The notes below the pieces were generated by a model that worked only from the letters and a program-made list of their open reading frames with translations, did not search any database and was not told the DNA's origin. From JACDCA01 sp963810305 (lineage in GTDB: Bacteria; Acidobacteriota; Vicinamibacteria; Vicinamibacterales; 2-12-FULL-66-21): DNA of 64,000 bases. Location: the NCBI GenBank assembly GCA_963810305.1, contig CAWEMY010000013.1:124001-188000 (forward strand). The letters run 5' to 3'. Shown in pieces: positions 7,845-17,310 of this stretch (within the stretch, counting starts at the first letter, position 1; each line of letters opens with the position of its first letter). Position numbers and translations under genes: made by a program.

Positions 7845-8174
7845 ATGTCGCCGCGCTTGAACCTCACCTACACGACTGCACTGGTGCTTCGGGCCCTGTC
7901 GCGGGGCTTCCACCACGGCTTCGACATCATGGACGCCACCGGTCTGCCGAGCGGCACCGTCTATCCGATATTGCGCCGGCTCGATCGTGAAGGGCTGCTG
8001 CAGTCCAACTGGGAAGAGCACACCGCGGCGCAAAAGGAACAGCGGCCCCCGCGCCGGTACTACGCCATCACCGAGGCCGGGGAGCGGATGCTCCACGCCG
8101 CTACCGAACGCTACCGGACACTCGACCAGGCCGTGGCGCCGTCGCAACGCCGCCTGAAGCCATCTCAGGCCTGA
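7845..8174 (+). CDS. PadR-family transcriptional regulator
   Basis: A 109-residue winged-helix repressor of the PadR family. The DNA-binding part shows LNLTYTTALVLRALSRGFHHGFDIMDATGLPSGTVYPILRRLDREGLLQSNWEE, followed by the beta-wing PPRRYYAITEAGERML and a short C-terminal helix, which is the short PadR-s2 layout. It is followed after only 3 bp by an ADOP-type permease gene, the standard acidobacterial pairing, so it probably represses its own operon. A candidate operator lies just upstream. Confidence 0.92.
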   Translation: MSPRLNLTYTTALVLRALSRGFHHGFDIMDATGLPSGTVYPILRRLDREGLLQSNWEEHTAAQKEQRPPRRYYAITEAGERMLHAATERYRTLDQAVAPSQRRLKPSQA

Positions 8175-8177
8175 CAC

Positions 8178-10836
8178 ATGTCGCCACACCGCGATCGCTT
8201 CTCGCTGCGCCTGTGCCTGTGGCTCGTTCGCGCATTCAGTGTGGTCGTCCCCGGGCCGTGGCGCGCCGACTGGCGCGACGAATGGGAAGCCGAATTCCGA
8301 CATCGTCACACCTCGCTCGACCGCCGGATGCGTCTTGACTGGAGGAGCAGCATGGATCTCGTACGTCGCGCATTCGGAGCACTCCCTGACGCCGCGTGGC
8401 TGCGCCGGCAGTTCACGGCGGACGCGGAAGTCGTCCATGACGTGCGTCACGGGATGCGCATGCTGCGGAAGTCGCCGACGTTCACTGCGGCGGCGGTCGT
8501 CACGCTGGCGCTGGGGATCGGCGGGACAGTCGCCATTGCCACGCTGCTCGACACGCTTTTCTTCCGTGCCCTTCCGTACACCGACGCCGAACGTATTGTC
8601 ACGCTGTGGCAACGGCCGTCGACCGGGGAACGCGATGCCGTCGCGCCGGCAAATTTTCTCGACTGGCGCGAACGCAGCCGCTCCTTCGAGCAGGTCGCGG
8701 CGGCGATCCCGTATTCGTACGACTACACCGGCGGCGCTGGTGAACCGGAGGTGTTCTTCGGCGCGCAGGTGACCGAGGGATTCTGGGAGGCACTCGGTGT
8801 GAAACCGGTGGTTGGCCGGTTCTTCCGGCCGCAGGAGCACGCCAGGGGGAGTCAGCCGGTCGCGATCATCACCCATGCGCTGTGGCAGCGACGTTTCGGC
8901 GGGGATCCCGGGATCGTGAATAGCGCGATCAGCCTGGATGGCGTCCTGATGACGGTGGTCGGCGTGCTGCCCGCGGACTTCAAACCACAGCTGCTGCCGC
9001 GGCCAGGGGAGCTCTCGGTCTGGACACCGAAGGTGATTCAGGATCACGAGAAGCGCGTCCGCGGCAGCTCGTGGTGGAACGTGGTCGCCCGGTTGAAACC
9101 CGGGGTATCGCTGGATGAAGCCCAGGCCGAATTGGCGTCGATCTCGGCTGCTCTGGGACGGGAATATCCGGCGACCAACGCGCAGTTGACGGTCGAGGTC
9201 GTCTCGCTGCGCGAGCACCTGATGGGAGATCTGAAGGTGCCGCTGCTGGTGATGCTCGCGGCCGTCGCTCTCGTCCTGATGATCGGCTGCACCAACGTCG
9301 CCAGCCTGCTTCTCGCCAGGGGCATGCAGCGCGAGCGTGAGTTTGCGATCCGGACGGCGCTTGGCGCGGGCCGCGGACGCCTGGTGCGACAGCTCGTGGT
9401 CGAAAGCCTGCTGCTGTCCGCCATTGCCGCAATCGTTGGCGTCGCGCTCGCTCAATGGATGATCGGCGCGATCGTCGCACTCGCGCCTGCCGGAGTCCTG
9501 CGCCTGCAGGATGCCGCGATCGATCTCCGGATGTTGATGTTTGCGGTGCTGGTGACGAGTGCTGCGGCGGTCGCGTTCGGCATCCTGCCGGCGATCCAGT
9601 TCTCGCGCCCGGGCCGGGACGCCATGCGCGAACGGACGGCGGCCGCGCCGCGTGGCAGCTTCAGACGCACGCTGGTCGCCGCGGAGATTGCCCTGGCGGT
9701 GGTGCTCCTCACGAGCGCCGGCCTCCTGCTGCGCAGTTTCGAACGGCTCATGGCAGTCGACCCGGGTTTTTCGCCGCGCAATACGATCGCGCTGCAGGTG
9801 TTCGCCCACGACCGAAACGGCACTCCCGAACGGACCCGCAGTTTCTCCCGCACCACGATCGAACGGATACAGGCCTTGCCCGGAATCGAGGCGGCCGGCA
9901 CTGCCTCGGCGATGCCGTTTGCCAACGCGAACATCGATATCAAGAGTGGCCTGGAGGTCATCGGGCGTGAGCAGAAAGCCGCGGCCGATCAGCGGCTGGT
10001 CTACGTCACGATTGCGACTCCCGGCTACTTTCGCGCGATGGCCATCCCGCTTCGGGAAGGACGGTTTCTCGAGGCGGTCGACGGCGAGAAAGCGGCGCGG
10101 GTGGCGGTGATCAGCGAAGCACTGCGCCGCCGCGAATGGCCAGGTGAATCTCCGGTCGGGCGCCGCATTCGCGTGCGCTGGCAAGGCCAGCCCCTGGAGG
10201 CGGAGATCGTCGGTGTGATCAGCCAGCTCCGTCACGACAGCCTCGACAGCGCTCCGCGCGCGGAGGTTTTCCTGCCGCTCGAGCAGGCGCCGTTCGCATC
10301 GATGACCTACGTCGTGCGCGGTCACGGGGATCCATCGGCGATGATGGCGGCGGCGAAGCAGGCGATCTGGTCGGTCGATCCGCTGCAGACGTTCTACGAG
10401 ACCGGGCGGGTCGAGAGCATGATTTCAGCCTCGGTCGTGCGGCAGCGCTTCAGTACCACACTGGTGTCGGTGTTTGCGGCCGTGGCGCTCGCGCTCTGTG
10501 CGATCGGGATCTACGGCGTCATCAGCTTCGCGACGGCACAACGAACCCGGGAGATCGGTGTGCGCATGGCGCTCGGCGCCGGCCGCTCGTCTATCCGCGG
10601 CGATGGTGCTGCGTGAGGGAGCGGTGGTGATCGCTGCCGGCCTCGTCCTGGGGCTGGTCGCCTCAGCGGGCGCGACTCGCTACCTGCAGACCCTGCTCTT
10701 CGAAGTCCGCGTCATCGACCCTCTGACGAGCGGAGCAGTCTGCGCGCTGCTGGCGACGGTTGCGATGGCGGCCTGTTACATTCCCGCGCGGCGGGCGACC
10801 AGGGTGGATCCTGTGGTGGCTTTGAGAGTGGAGTAG
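8178..10836 (+). CDS. ADOP-type ABC transporter permease (MacB/FtsX-like), frameshifted near the C-terminus
   Basis: An acidobacterial duplicated orphan permease. It has a short soluble N-terminal segment (WRADWRDEWEAEFRHRH), then the first FtsX half (DVRHGMRMLRKSPTFTAAAVVTLALGIGG), a periplasmic MacB-like core (WQRRFGGDPGIV, GVKPVVGRFF), transmembrane segments (LLVMLAAVALVLMIGCTNVASLLLARG) and a second half ending in three helices. The first frame stops at 10616 after GAGRSSI. Removing one base near 10597 restores AAMVLREGAVVIAAG through ACYIPARRATRVDPVVALRVE at 10836, the typical end of this family. No ATPase gene adjoins it, as is usual for ADOPs. It follows PadR by 3 bp. Confidence 0.88.
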
Positions 10837-10864
10837 GGGCCGTTCGCGAACGGCCCCTCCACCG

Positions 10865-12082
10865 TTAACCCAGTTCGAGCGCGACGATCTCTTTCCGATC
10901 CCTGAGATAGAGCTTCGTCCCCACGAGCGTCGGTACGGTCCACGAGCGGCCGGTGAAAACCTGCGTGCGCCCGTTGATCGTGAGACCCTCGGCGCCTGGC
11001 GAGGCGAGCGACAGGTTGCCGTCCTCGTCGAGGATGATCAGGTGGTTGCCGGCGCCGATCAGCGTCGCGCGGGCGACACTTCGATCGCGCCAGACCATGT
11101 CGCCAGTCAATACGTCGACGGCGGCAAACGGGGCGGTGCCGAAATCACCATTGGACGCGTAGACACGTTGCCCGAGCCGCACCGCGTTGCCGAAATGAAT
11201 GCGCACGCGTTTGTTCGCCCAGACTTCTTCCACATTCACGGTGTCACCCGCGCGGGCGAGCTTGAGCACCCGGCTGCCGCCGTTGTACGCCGACGACACG
11301 AAGAGAAGATGGTCGTCCCCCCAGACCGGCATCGCGACGTTCACGCCGAAGTCCGCCGGGTGGGGACGGCTCCATTCCAGCGCGCCAGTGGACGGATTCA
11401 GACCTGCGATTTCGCCGGCCGTGAACACGATCAGCTCGGGCTTCCCGTCGAGATCGATGATCAATGGCGACGAATAGCCGTTCATGAAGTCCTGGGTCGC
11501 CCAGATCTCCCGCCCGATCGCCGCGTCCACGGCAACGACGCCGCGCCCCTTGCCGCCGGCAAGGGTGATGATGGTGCTGCCGAACGCCACCGGACTCGAC
11601 GAGTAGCCGCATGGTTTCGCGGCACCGCTCTCAGCCGGAATCAGCGGCAGGTTCCACTGCTTCTGACCCGACGCCCGGTCGAAGCTGTGCATCATCCCGC
11701 CGGCGCTCACGGTAATCAGCCGATCGCCCGTGATCAGTGGCGCCGACCGCGGCGACGGGCCCAGGCGTTCGCTGCACGTTTCGTCGAACGGGGCGGCGTA
11801 TTTCGTCTCCCATCTCGTCTTCCCGGTTGACCCGTCCATCGCAATGACCACATCGTCGTCGCCACTGCGGTAGAGCGTGTAGAGCGTCTGACCATCGCTG
11901 ACAATGGCGGAGAACCCGTCACCCATCGGACGCCGCCAGAGCTGCGCCGGCCCGCTTGCCGGCCATGACGCAGCGAGAGCAGCGTCGGTCACGAAGTTTC
12001 GATGCGGACCACCCCACTGCGGCCAGCTCGCTGCTGTCGCAAGTGGCGGGAGCAGCGCAAGCAGGACGTAGAGAACAGTCAC
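10865..12082 (-). CDS. Secreted PQQ-type beta-propeller protein
   Basis: A 405-residue exported protein (signal MTVLYVLLALLPPLATA) that begins SWPQWGGPHRNF, the usual opening of acidobacterial PQQ-binding-like propellers, and carries repeated blades such as VVIAMDGSTGKTRWETKY, LITVSAGGMMHSFDRASGQKQWNL, VVAVDAAIGREIWAT, IAGLNPSTGALEWSR and FAAVDVLTGDMVWRD. Each blade has the A-x-D-xx-TG-xx-xW pattern. No dehydrogenase active-site residues or haem motif are evident, so it may be a scaffold or BamB-like protein rather than an enzyme. Its ATG overlaps the stop of the upstream YHS-domain gene by 4 bp, which indicates translational coupling. Confidence 0.85.
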   Translation of the reverse strand: MTVLYVLLALLPPLATAASWPQWGGPHRNFVTDAALAASWPASGPAQLWRRPMGDGFSAIVSDGQTLYTLYRSGDDDVVIAMDGSTGKTRWETKYAAPFDETCSERLGPSPRSAPLITGDRLITVSAGGMMHSFDRASGQKQWNLPLIPAESGAAKPCGYSSSPVAFGSTIITLAGGKGRGVVAVDAAIGREIWATQDFMNGYSSPLIIDLDGKPELIVFTAGEIAGLNPSTGALEWSRPHPADFGVNVAMPVWGDDHLLFVSSAYNGGSRVLKLARAGDTVNVEEVWANKRVRIHFGNAVRLGQRVYASNGDFGTAPFAAVDVLTGDMVWRDRSVARATLIGAGNHLIILDEDGNLSLASPGAEGLTINGRTQVFTGRSWTVPTLVGTKLYLRDRKEIVALELG

Positions 12083-13181
12083 CGCGAAACCTTGAACAGC
12101 GCCTCATCCAGGGGGCCGTTGATGCTGACGGAATCGAGCTTTCGCGACAGCGATGGTTCCACCGTCCCGTTGAAAACGGCTTTCTCCTCGAAGGGGACCG
12201 TGACGCCGTCGACGGCGCGGAAGTCGGAGTACACCAGCGTGTACTCGCCGAACTGTCCGTCGCGCCCTCTGTCGATGAACGATGTCGAGTGGACCCGACC
12301 GGTGGCGGCGTCGAGGTTCAGCGTCACGTCGAGGCCGCCGCGCTGGACGCGGACGCGCTCGACGGAAACGCCATCGATAGTTGCAACACCAAGTGCCGCC
12401 ACCTGCGTTCCCGCCTCGCGCCTGGAGCGCAACAGCGGAAGAACCTGCCGGCCGAGATCGAGCTGGACGGACGGGACTGCCTCCGGGATGACCGGTGCCA
12501 GCTCTGGACCTCCGATCTGCCACGCGCCGTTCGCGGTCAGGAGTGTCCCGAATGAAAACTTCTGTCCATCAGGGCGCGTCGTCATCCGTTCGCTGCGTGC
12601 ACCGTCGGGGAAGCGCCACGCCTTGCGGATGGTGATCTGGATGTCGCCCGTCGGCCGCTTCTGTGTCTCGGAGGCCATCTCGACGTAGGTCGCCATCGTG
12701 TCGAGCTTCGTGCCGAGTTGCCGGGCTGCCTTGTCGAGGAGCACCTGGCCACGCCTGGCCGCAGCCGCATCTCGAGGCATCGGCGCGGCCGGCTTCTGCA
12801 GGTATTTCTCAGGCGCCGAAGCGAATGACTTGTGACACGCGTCAGAGCCGAAGATGTAGATCTTGCCGTCGTGCACCAGGTAGTCCGACGGGTTGCCGGT
12901 CACCGTTCTGCCCATGCGGGCGCAAAGGCCACCCATCTGAATCGCGTATTTCTCAGGCGCCTTGTCGAACTCCGCCTTCGTCTCCGCCGAGGAGAAGAGA
13001 TAGGTGAAGCGCCCGTGATCCGAGCGGAAGGCCTGCTTGCCGAAAGCTTCCTTGCCGTCTTTCAGCAGCACGACCGTGTCGATGCCGTCGAGCGCTTCAA
13101 TCGGCGCCTGTCCGGCTGTTGTGCCGCCACGATCGACGATCCGCGAAAGTAGGCGATGGCGAGCGTGATCGGGATCTTCAT
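12079..13181 (-). CDS. Secreted YHS-domain protein (N-terminal frameshift)
   Basis: The recognisable part starts at 13071 with LLKDGKEAFGKQAFRSDHGRFTYLFSSAETKAEFDKAPEKYAIQMGGLCARMG, a YHS domain (small metal-associated module also found in copper- and heme-related proteins), including DACHKSF. A 200-residue C-terminal region of beta strands follows (GRQVLPLLRSRREAGTQVAALG, DVTLNLDAATGRVHSTSFIDRG), resembling LolA/RseB-like lipid-binding folds. An ATG at 13181 with a weak hydrophobic stretch (MKIPITLAIAYF) and VAAQQP after it suggests the real start. The frame must change between about 13100 and 13150 to join it. The gene is coupled by a 4-bp overlap to the PQQ-type propeller. Confidence 0.75.
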
Positions 13182-13191
13182 ACTTACTCCC

Positions 13192-13262
13192 TTCATTCAG
13201 CGTTCAGCATTCACTCCGAGCCCCGCAGCCCCGCGCCCCGCAGCCCCGCAGCCCCGCAGCTC
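13192..13262. repeat. Two adjoining short tandem repeats at the end of the ADOP gene
   Basis: Bases 13192-13213 hold three 7-bp units of the type RTTCAGC. Bases ~13217-13260 hold five 7- to 8-bp units of GCCCCGCA. They overlap the last codons of the leftward ADOP gene and replace its normal terminus with a Gly/Ala-rich tail. Confidence 0.7.
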
Positions 13263-15902
13263 TACTCCGACCCGGAGCGCCACCATCGGATCCACCGACG
13301 CGGCCCTGCGCGCCGGGATCAAACAGGCGGCAGCGGCCACCGCCACGAGCACCATCGACACCGCGAGAAACGTCAGCGCGTCTGTCGGCTCGACACCGAA
13401 CAGCAGCGTTGTCATCACGCGTGTGAGGACGATGGCTCCCGCCATGCCGATTGCGAGCCCGGCGAGTACCAGCCGCAGCCCCTGGCGCAGCACCATGTTC
13501 AGCACGCTGCCGCGCGGGGCGCCGAGCGCCATACGCACCCCGAACTCCTGCGTCCTCTGATTGACAGAGAAGGCGATGACCCCCGCGATCCCGGCGGACG
13601 TGATGACCAGGGCGAGCAGCGCAAACAGCCCGAGCAGTGTTGCTGTCAGTCGTGGAGAGTCGAGCGTTGACGCGCGTACTTCAGCCAGCGTGCGGAACCG
13701 GTCGATCGGTTGATCGGGATCGATCGAGTAAACAGCTTCGCGGACCTGCCGCGCCATGGTGATGGGATCAACCGTCGTGCGAACCAGCCAGTTGCTCGAG
13801 AGCTGCCCACTCTGGAACATCGGCACGTAGACCTCGGCACCGGGCGGCAGGTTCAATTGCTGCCGGGCGTCGGCCACCACGCCGACGATGGTCACCCATG
13901 TGCGTCCCTCATCCGGGGAGATCCGTCTGCCGACCGGGCTGTCGCTGCCCCAGTAGCGCTGTGCCATCGTCCGGCTGACGATGGCGACGGGGTTGTCGCG
14001 ACCACGATCCGAGCGAGCGAATGCCCGACCCGCGAGGAGCGGCTGCCCAAGCGTCTGAAAGTAGTCCGGTGAAACGATCCGCACGTCGACCTGGGGAGGG
14101 GCATTGGACGGCAGGTGGACGCCCTCGATGGTCATCGACGATGAGAACGGGCCCTGCTCGTTCAGCGGGAACGTGCCGGCTCCTCCCACGCTGACGACCC
14201 CTGGGATGGCGCGCAGCCGTTCTTCGAGCCGCTCCCAGAACGGAGCGCGTTCCTTGAACGAATCGCGGTACTTGGTGAAATTGAGGTCGAGACGCGAGGT
14301 GAGGATGTCATCCGTGCGGAATCCCGGGTCGACCTGCTGCAGGTTGATCAAGGTCCGGACAGTCAAGCCGGCGCCGATCAACAGCATGAACGAGACGGCG
14401 ACCTGCACGACGATGAGTGAGCTGCGCAGCCCGTGTGAGGTCTGGGTCGAACGCGTTCCGGCGCCAAGCGAAGGGGTCGATCCGAGGCGGCCGGCAAAAG
14501 CCGGAACACTTCCAAACACCAGCCCGGTGCCGACCGAGATCACCAGCGTGTAGAGCAGCACCATCCGGTCGATTTCGATTTCGGCCGCGCGGCTGGTGAA
14601 TCGCTCGGCAAACGCGACCAGAAGGTCGAGACCCCAGACGGCCAGCATCAGGCCGAGCGCGCCGCCGATGACGGCCAGCAGCGTGCTCTCGGTGAGCAAC
14701 TGCCGCAGCAGCCGCGTGCGGCTGGCGCCAAGCGCCACGCGGACCGACATCTCGCGCTGCCGTCTGACCATTCGCGCGAGCGTCAGGTTGGCGATGCTGG
14801 CGCACACGATCAGCAGAACGAACGCGGCTGTCCCGAGCAGCACGAGCAGCGTCGTTTTGAACGAACGCGTGAGCTCCTCCTGCAGCGGGATGGCGACGGT
14901 TTGATAGCCCTGAGCCGACGGATAGTCGTCGGGATAGTCCTTTGCGAGGCGCGACGCGACCACTGCGATATCGGCTCGCGCCTTGTCGAGAGTCACGCCT
15001 TTGCGAATCTTGCCGAAAGCGCCCACCATGCGCATGCTGCGGGTTTCGACCATGCGCTTGGACGATCGAAATGGACAGGCCGAGGTCGGCATGTAAACGT
15101 CGACTTCTTCGGGATATTCGGTGATGGACGGCAGGACGCCAACCACTTCGTGCGGCCGGTCGTTCATCTGGAAGACCCGTCCGACGATCGACGGGTCTCC
15201 GCCGAAGCTGCGCTGCCAGTACTTGTGGCTGAGGATCAGCACCGCCGGCGAGCCGACCCGCTCGTCCTCCTGCGTGAACGACCGGCCGAGCATGGGCTTG
15301 ACACCGAGCAGCGGAAAGAAATTCGCGGAGACGACACCAGTCGACACACGCTCGGGCTCGGAGCGGCCGAGCAGAATGAACCACATGCTGTGGAACTCGG
15401 CGACGCCCTCGAGCCCGGCCGTCTGTGTTCCGTAATCGGCGATTTCCTTCGGCGAGAAACTGATATCGGTGTCGCCGGCGAGCGGACGCTGCTGCCGCAG
15501 GACGACGAGCCGGTCGCCTCCTTCGTACGGGAGCGGCCGCAGGAGGACGCTGTTGACGACGCTGAAGATCGCGGTATTGGCGCCGATCCCGAGGGCCATC
15601 GTCGCGATCACGACGAGAGCGAAGCCAGGGTTGCGGCGAAGGTTGCGCAGCCCGTAGCGCATGTCCTGACCGAGCGTCTCGAACACACGCGACAGCCAGG
15701 TGTCGCGCACTGCGTCTTTGACGCCTTCGACTCTGCCGAACCGTTTCACCGCCTGAGCGCGCGCCTCGCCGGGCGCCATGCCGGCGCGGATGTTCTGCTC
15801 GGTGAGCATGTCGATGTGGAACGACAGCTCCCGATCCAGGTCCTGTTCGAGGCGCTCGCGGCGGAGCAGGGAGTTGAGGCGGGTCTTCATCCACTTGAAC
15901 AT
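13197..15902 (-). CDS. ADOP-type ABC transporter permease (MacB/FtsX-like)
   Basis: A complete 901-residue ADOP. The N-terminal domain (RRERLEQDLDRELSFHIDMLTEQNIRAGMAPGEARAQAVKRFG) is the signature start, then GQDMRYGLRNLRRNPGFALVVIATMALGIGANTAIFSVVNSVLLRPLPY, a periplasmic MacB core (YWQRSFGGDPSIVGR), a central permease half, a second periplasmic core (AQRYWGSDSPVGRRI) and a final three-helix FtsX unit ending CLIPARRAASVDPMVALR. The family norm is to end about there. The extra VGVELRGCGAAGRGAAGLGVNAER tail is encoded by short tandem repeats at 13192-13262. It follows the PadR gene by 18 bp. Its role is presumably PadR-controlled export or envelope stress, not shown by sequence. Confidence 0.92.
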   Translation of the reverse strand: MFKWMKTRLNSLLRRERLEQDLDRELSFHIDMLTEQNIRAGMAPGEARAQAVKRFGRVEGVKDAVRDTWLSRVFETLGQDMRYGLRNLRRNPGFALVVIATMALGIGANTAIFSVVNSVLLRPLPYEGGDRLVVLRQQRPLAGDTDISFSPKEIADYGTQTAGLEGVAEFHSMWFILLGRSEPERVSTGVVSANFFPLLGVKPMLGRSFTQEDERVGSPAVLILSHKYWQRSFGGDPSIVGRVFQMNDRPHEVVGVLPSITEYPEEVDVYMPTSACPFRSSKRMVETRSMRMVGAFGKIRKGVTLDKARADIAVVASRLAKDYPDDYPSAQGYQTVAIPLQEELTRSFKTTLLVLLGTAAFVLLIVCASIANLTLARMVRRQREMSVRVALGASRTRLLRQLLTESTLLAVIGGALGLMLAVWGLDLLVAFAERFTSRAAEIEIDRMVLLYTLVISVGTGLVFGSVPAFAGRLGSTPSLGAGTRSTQTSHGLRSSLIVVQVAVSFMLLIGAGLTVRTLINLQQVDPGFRTDDILTSRLDLNFTKYRDSFKERAPFWERLEERLRAIPGVVSVGGAGTFPLNEQGPFSSSMTIEGVHLPSNAPPQVDVRIVSPDYFQTLGQPLLAGRAFARSDRGRDNPVAIVSRTMAQRYWGSDSPVGRRISPDEGRTWVTIVGVVADARQQLNLPPGAEVYVPMFQSGQLSSNWLVRTTVDPITMARQVREAVYSIDPDQPIDRFRTLAEVRASTLDSPRLTATLLGLFALLALVITSAGIAGVIAFSVNQRTQEFGVRMALGAPRGSVLNMVLRQGLRLVLAGLAIGMAGAIVLTRVMTTLLFGVEPTDALTFLAVSMVLVAVAAAACLIPARRAASVDPMVALRVGVELRGCGAAGRGAAGLGVNAER

Positions 15903-15920
15903 GGCGGTGGTCCTCCGGCG

Positions 15921-16247
15921 CTACGTGGACAGCACGCGCGCGACGGCGCTCGCGAGCCTTTCCCAGTTCCGCGTCTCCTGTTCCAGCTGTCTGCGGCCGG
16001 CCCGGGTCAGGGCGTAGAACTTCGCCTGGCGGTTGTTCTCGGAATTCCCCCACTCGGCGCTGATCAGGCCCTGCTGCTCCAGGCGGTGCAGCGCGGGGTA
16101 GAGCGACCCCTGGTTGACCTGCAGCACCGCACCGGACACATCCTGGATGCGAAGCGAAATCCCCCAGCCGTGCATGGCTCCAGCGTCGAGGGTCTTCAGG
16201 ATCAGCAGATCCAGCGTGCCCTGGAGCAGATCGGACTTGTTGCCCAT
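15921..16247 (-). CDS. PadR-family transcriptional regulator
   Basis: A 108-residue PadR repressor: GNKSDLLQGTLDLLILKTLDAGAMHGWGISLRIQDVSGAVLQVNQGSLYPALHRLEQQGLISAEWG, then the wing NNRQAKFYALTRAGRRQLEQE and a C-terminal dimerisation helix. The start at 16247 is chosen because it is preceded by AGGAG four bases upstream. A longer frame to 16271 only adds non-conserved residues. It lies directly upstream of the ADOP permease and is very likely its repressor. Confidence 0.92.
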   Translation of the reverse strand: MGNKSDLLQGTLDLLILKTLDAGAMHGWGISLRIQDVSGAVLQVNQGSLYPALHRLEQQGLISAEWGNSENNRQAKFYALTRAGRRQLEQETRNWERLASAVARVLST

Positions 16248-16267
16248 GTTTCTCCTGTAGACGGACG

Positions 16268-16302
16268 ACAAGAGCGTACGGTTCCCTCTTGTAGATTGTC
16301 AA
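16268..16302 (-). promoter_or_regulatory. Candidate PadR-controlled promoter
   Basis: Read leftward, TTGACA (16302-16297) is followed by a perfect 7-bp inverted repeat ACAAGAG-N11-CTCTTGT (16292-16286 and 16274-16268), placed 21 bp before the PadR start codon. It could be the operator of this PadR/ADOP operon. The -10 box is not clear. Confidence 0.4.
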
Positions 16303-16329
16303 GGGGACCTGGGGTGAGTAGCGTGACGA

Positions 16330-16386
16330 CTGGCCACTGAACACTGGCCAGTGACCGTGACCTGATCAGCGATCACTGGCCAGTGA
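16330..16386. repeat. Pair of CACTGGCCAGTG palindromes (possible heptanucleotide array)
   Basis: Perfect 12-bp palindromes CACTGGCCAGTG lie at 16342-16353 and 16374-16385, 32 bp apart, with a related half-site CTGGCCACTG at about 16330-16339. The left part also reads as 7-bp units beginning TG (TGGCCAC, TGAACAC, TGGCCAG, TGACCGT). The second copy ends 25 bp before the start of the TatT-like gene, so operator and repeat readings are both possible. Confidence 0.55.
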
Positions 16387-16409
16387 AGACTGTTGTATCG
16401 TGAGCGTTC

Positions 16410-17310
16410 ATGCGGGCTTACGGGAGCTTGGTAATCCTTGTCGCGGCGGGGATGGCCGTTTCAGGCTGTTCGGTGAAGCGGATCGGGACTGGAGCGGATG
16501 GCGGATGCGATCTCGGCCACGAGCTCGGCGTTTGCCACTGACAACGACCCCGAATTCGTGCGGCTCGCGGCACCTTCGAATCTGAAAATGGTGGAAATGA
16601 TGCTGGAGGCCCAGCCGCGCCACCATGGCCTGCTGAGCACCGCATGCAGTGGATTCACGCAGTACGCCTACGCCTTCCTGCAGGTGGACGCGGACGGGAT
16701 GGAGCCGTCGCGGGCGGCTGAAGCGCAGGAGCTGCGGGCCCGCGCAGGCCGAATGTACGATCGCGCGCGCGATTATTGTCTCCGCGCACTGGATATCAAC
16801 GTCGGGGGGCTTCGAGCGGAGTTGCCGACCGGCAAGACGCAGGCATTATCTCGAACGGAGGAGACGTCGCGGCGCTGTTCTGGCTCGGCGCGTCATGGGG
16901 AGGGTCGCTTGCGGTCGCAAACGCTCCCGCGCTGCGAATCGGCGAGATCCCGATCGTGCGAGCGGTGCTCACACGTGCGCTGGAGCTGGATCCGAGCTGG
17001 GAATTCGGAGCGATCCATGAGGCGATGATCGCCGTTGAAGGGCTGCCAGCCTATGCTCGGCGGATCGCCAGTACGCGCGCGCGAGCATTTCGACAAGGCG
17101 GTTCAGCTGTCTGGAGGAGCATCGGCGTTCGCCTATGTGACGCTGGCGACAAGCGTCGCGCAACCGGCAAGAGACCGCGCGGAATTCGAACGGCTGCTCC
17201 GCGCTGCGCTGGCAGTCGACGTCGCGAAACGGCCGTCCTTGAGGCTGCAGAATCTGATTGCGCAGAAGCGCGCACGAACGCTACTGGCGCGAATCGAGGC
17301 GCTATTCTAA
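16410..17310 (+). pseudogene. TRAP-transporter TatT-like lipoprotein, broken by at least three frameshifts
   Basis: The start MRAYGSLVILVAAGMAVSGC is a lipoprotein signal at 16410. The reading frame then moves at ~16497 (into MADAISATSSAFATDNDPEFVRLAAPSNLKMVEMMLEAQPRHHGLLSTACSGFTQYAYAF), again near 16805-16870 (into DVAALFWLGASWGGSLAVAN) and at ~17051 (into MLGGSPVRAREHFDKAVQLSGG), ending ARTLLARIEALF at 17310. Together these pieces match the TatT family, helical TPR-like proteins linked to TRAP dicarboxylate transporters. No TRAP permease genes are near. At least two of the breaks are single surplus bases, so this may be a functional gene with sequencing errors. As given, it is disrupted. 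Confidence 0.75.

Noticed and set aside
7755..10325. Very long open frame on the minus strand opposite the ADOP permease
   Set aside because: It is Arg/His/Asp-rich with no family motif, and the plus strand carries clear ADOP signatures across the same bases. It is a by-product of high GC.
10590..10620. Programmed ribosomal frameshift in the ADOP gene
   Set aside because: No slippery heptamer or downstream structure is evident, and the same kind of extra base recurs in many unrelated genes, favouring sequence error.
14308..16344. Long minus-strand frame overlapping the second ADOP gene and its PadR gene in another register
   Set aside because: Its composition is biased (Arg/Pro/Ala) with no homology pattern, while the correct frames give intact ADOP and PadR proteins.
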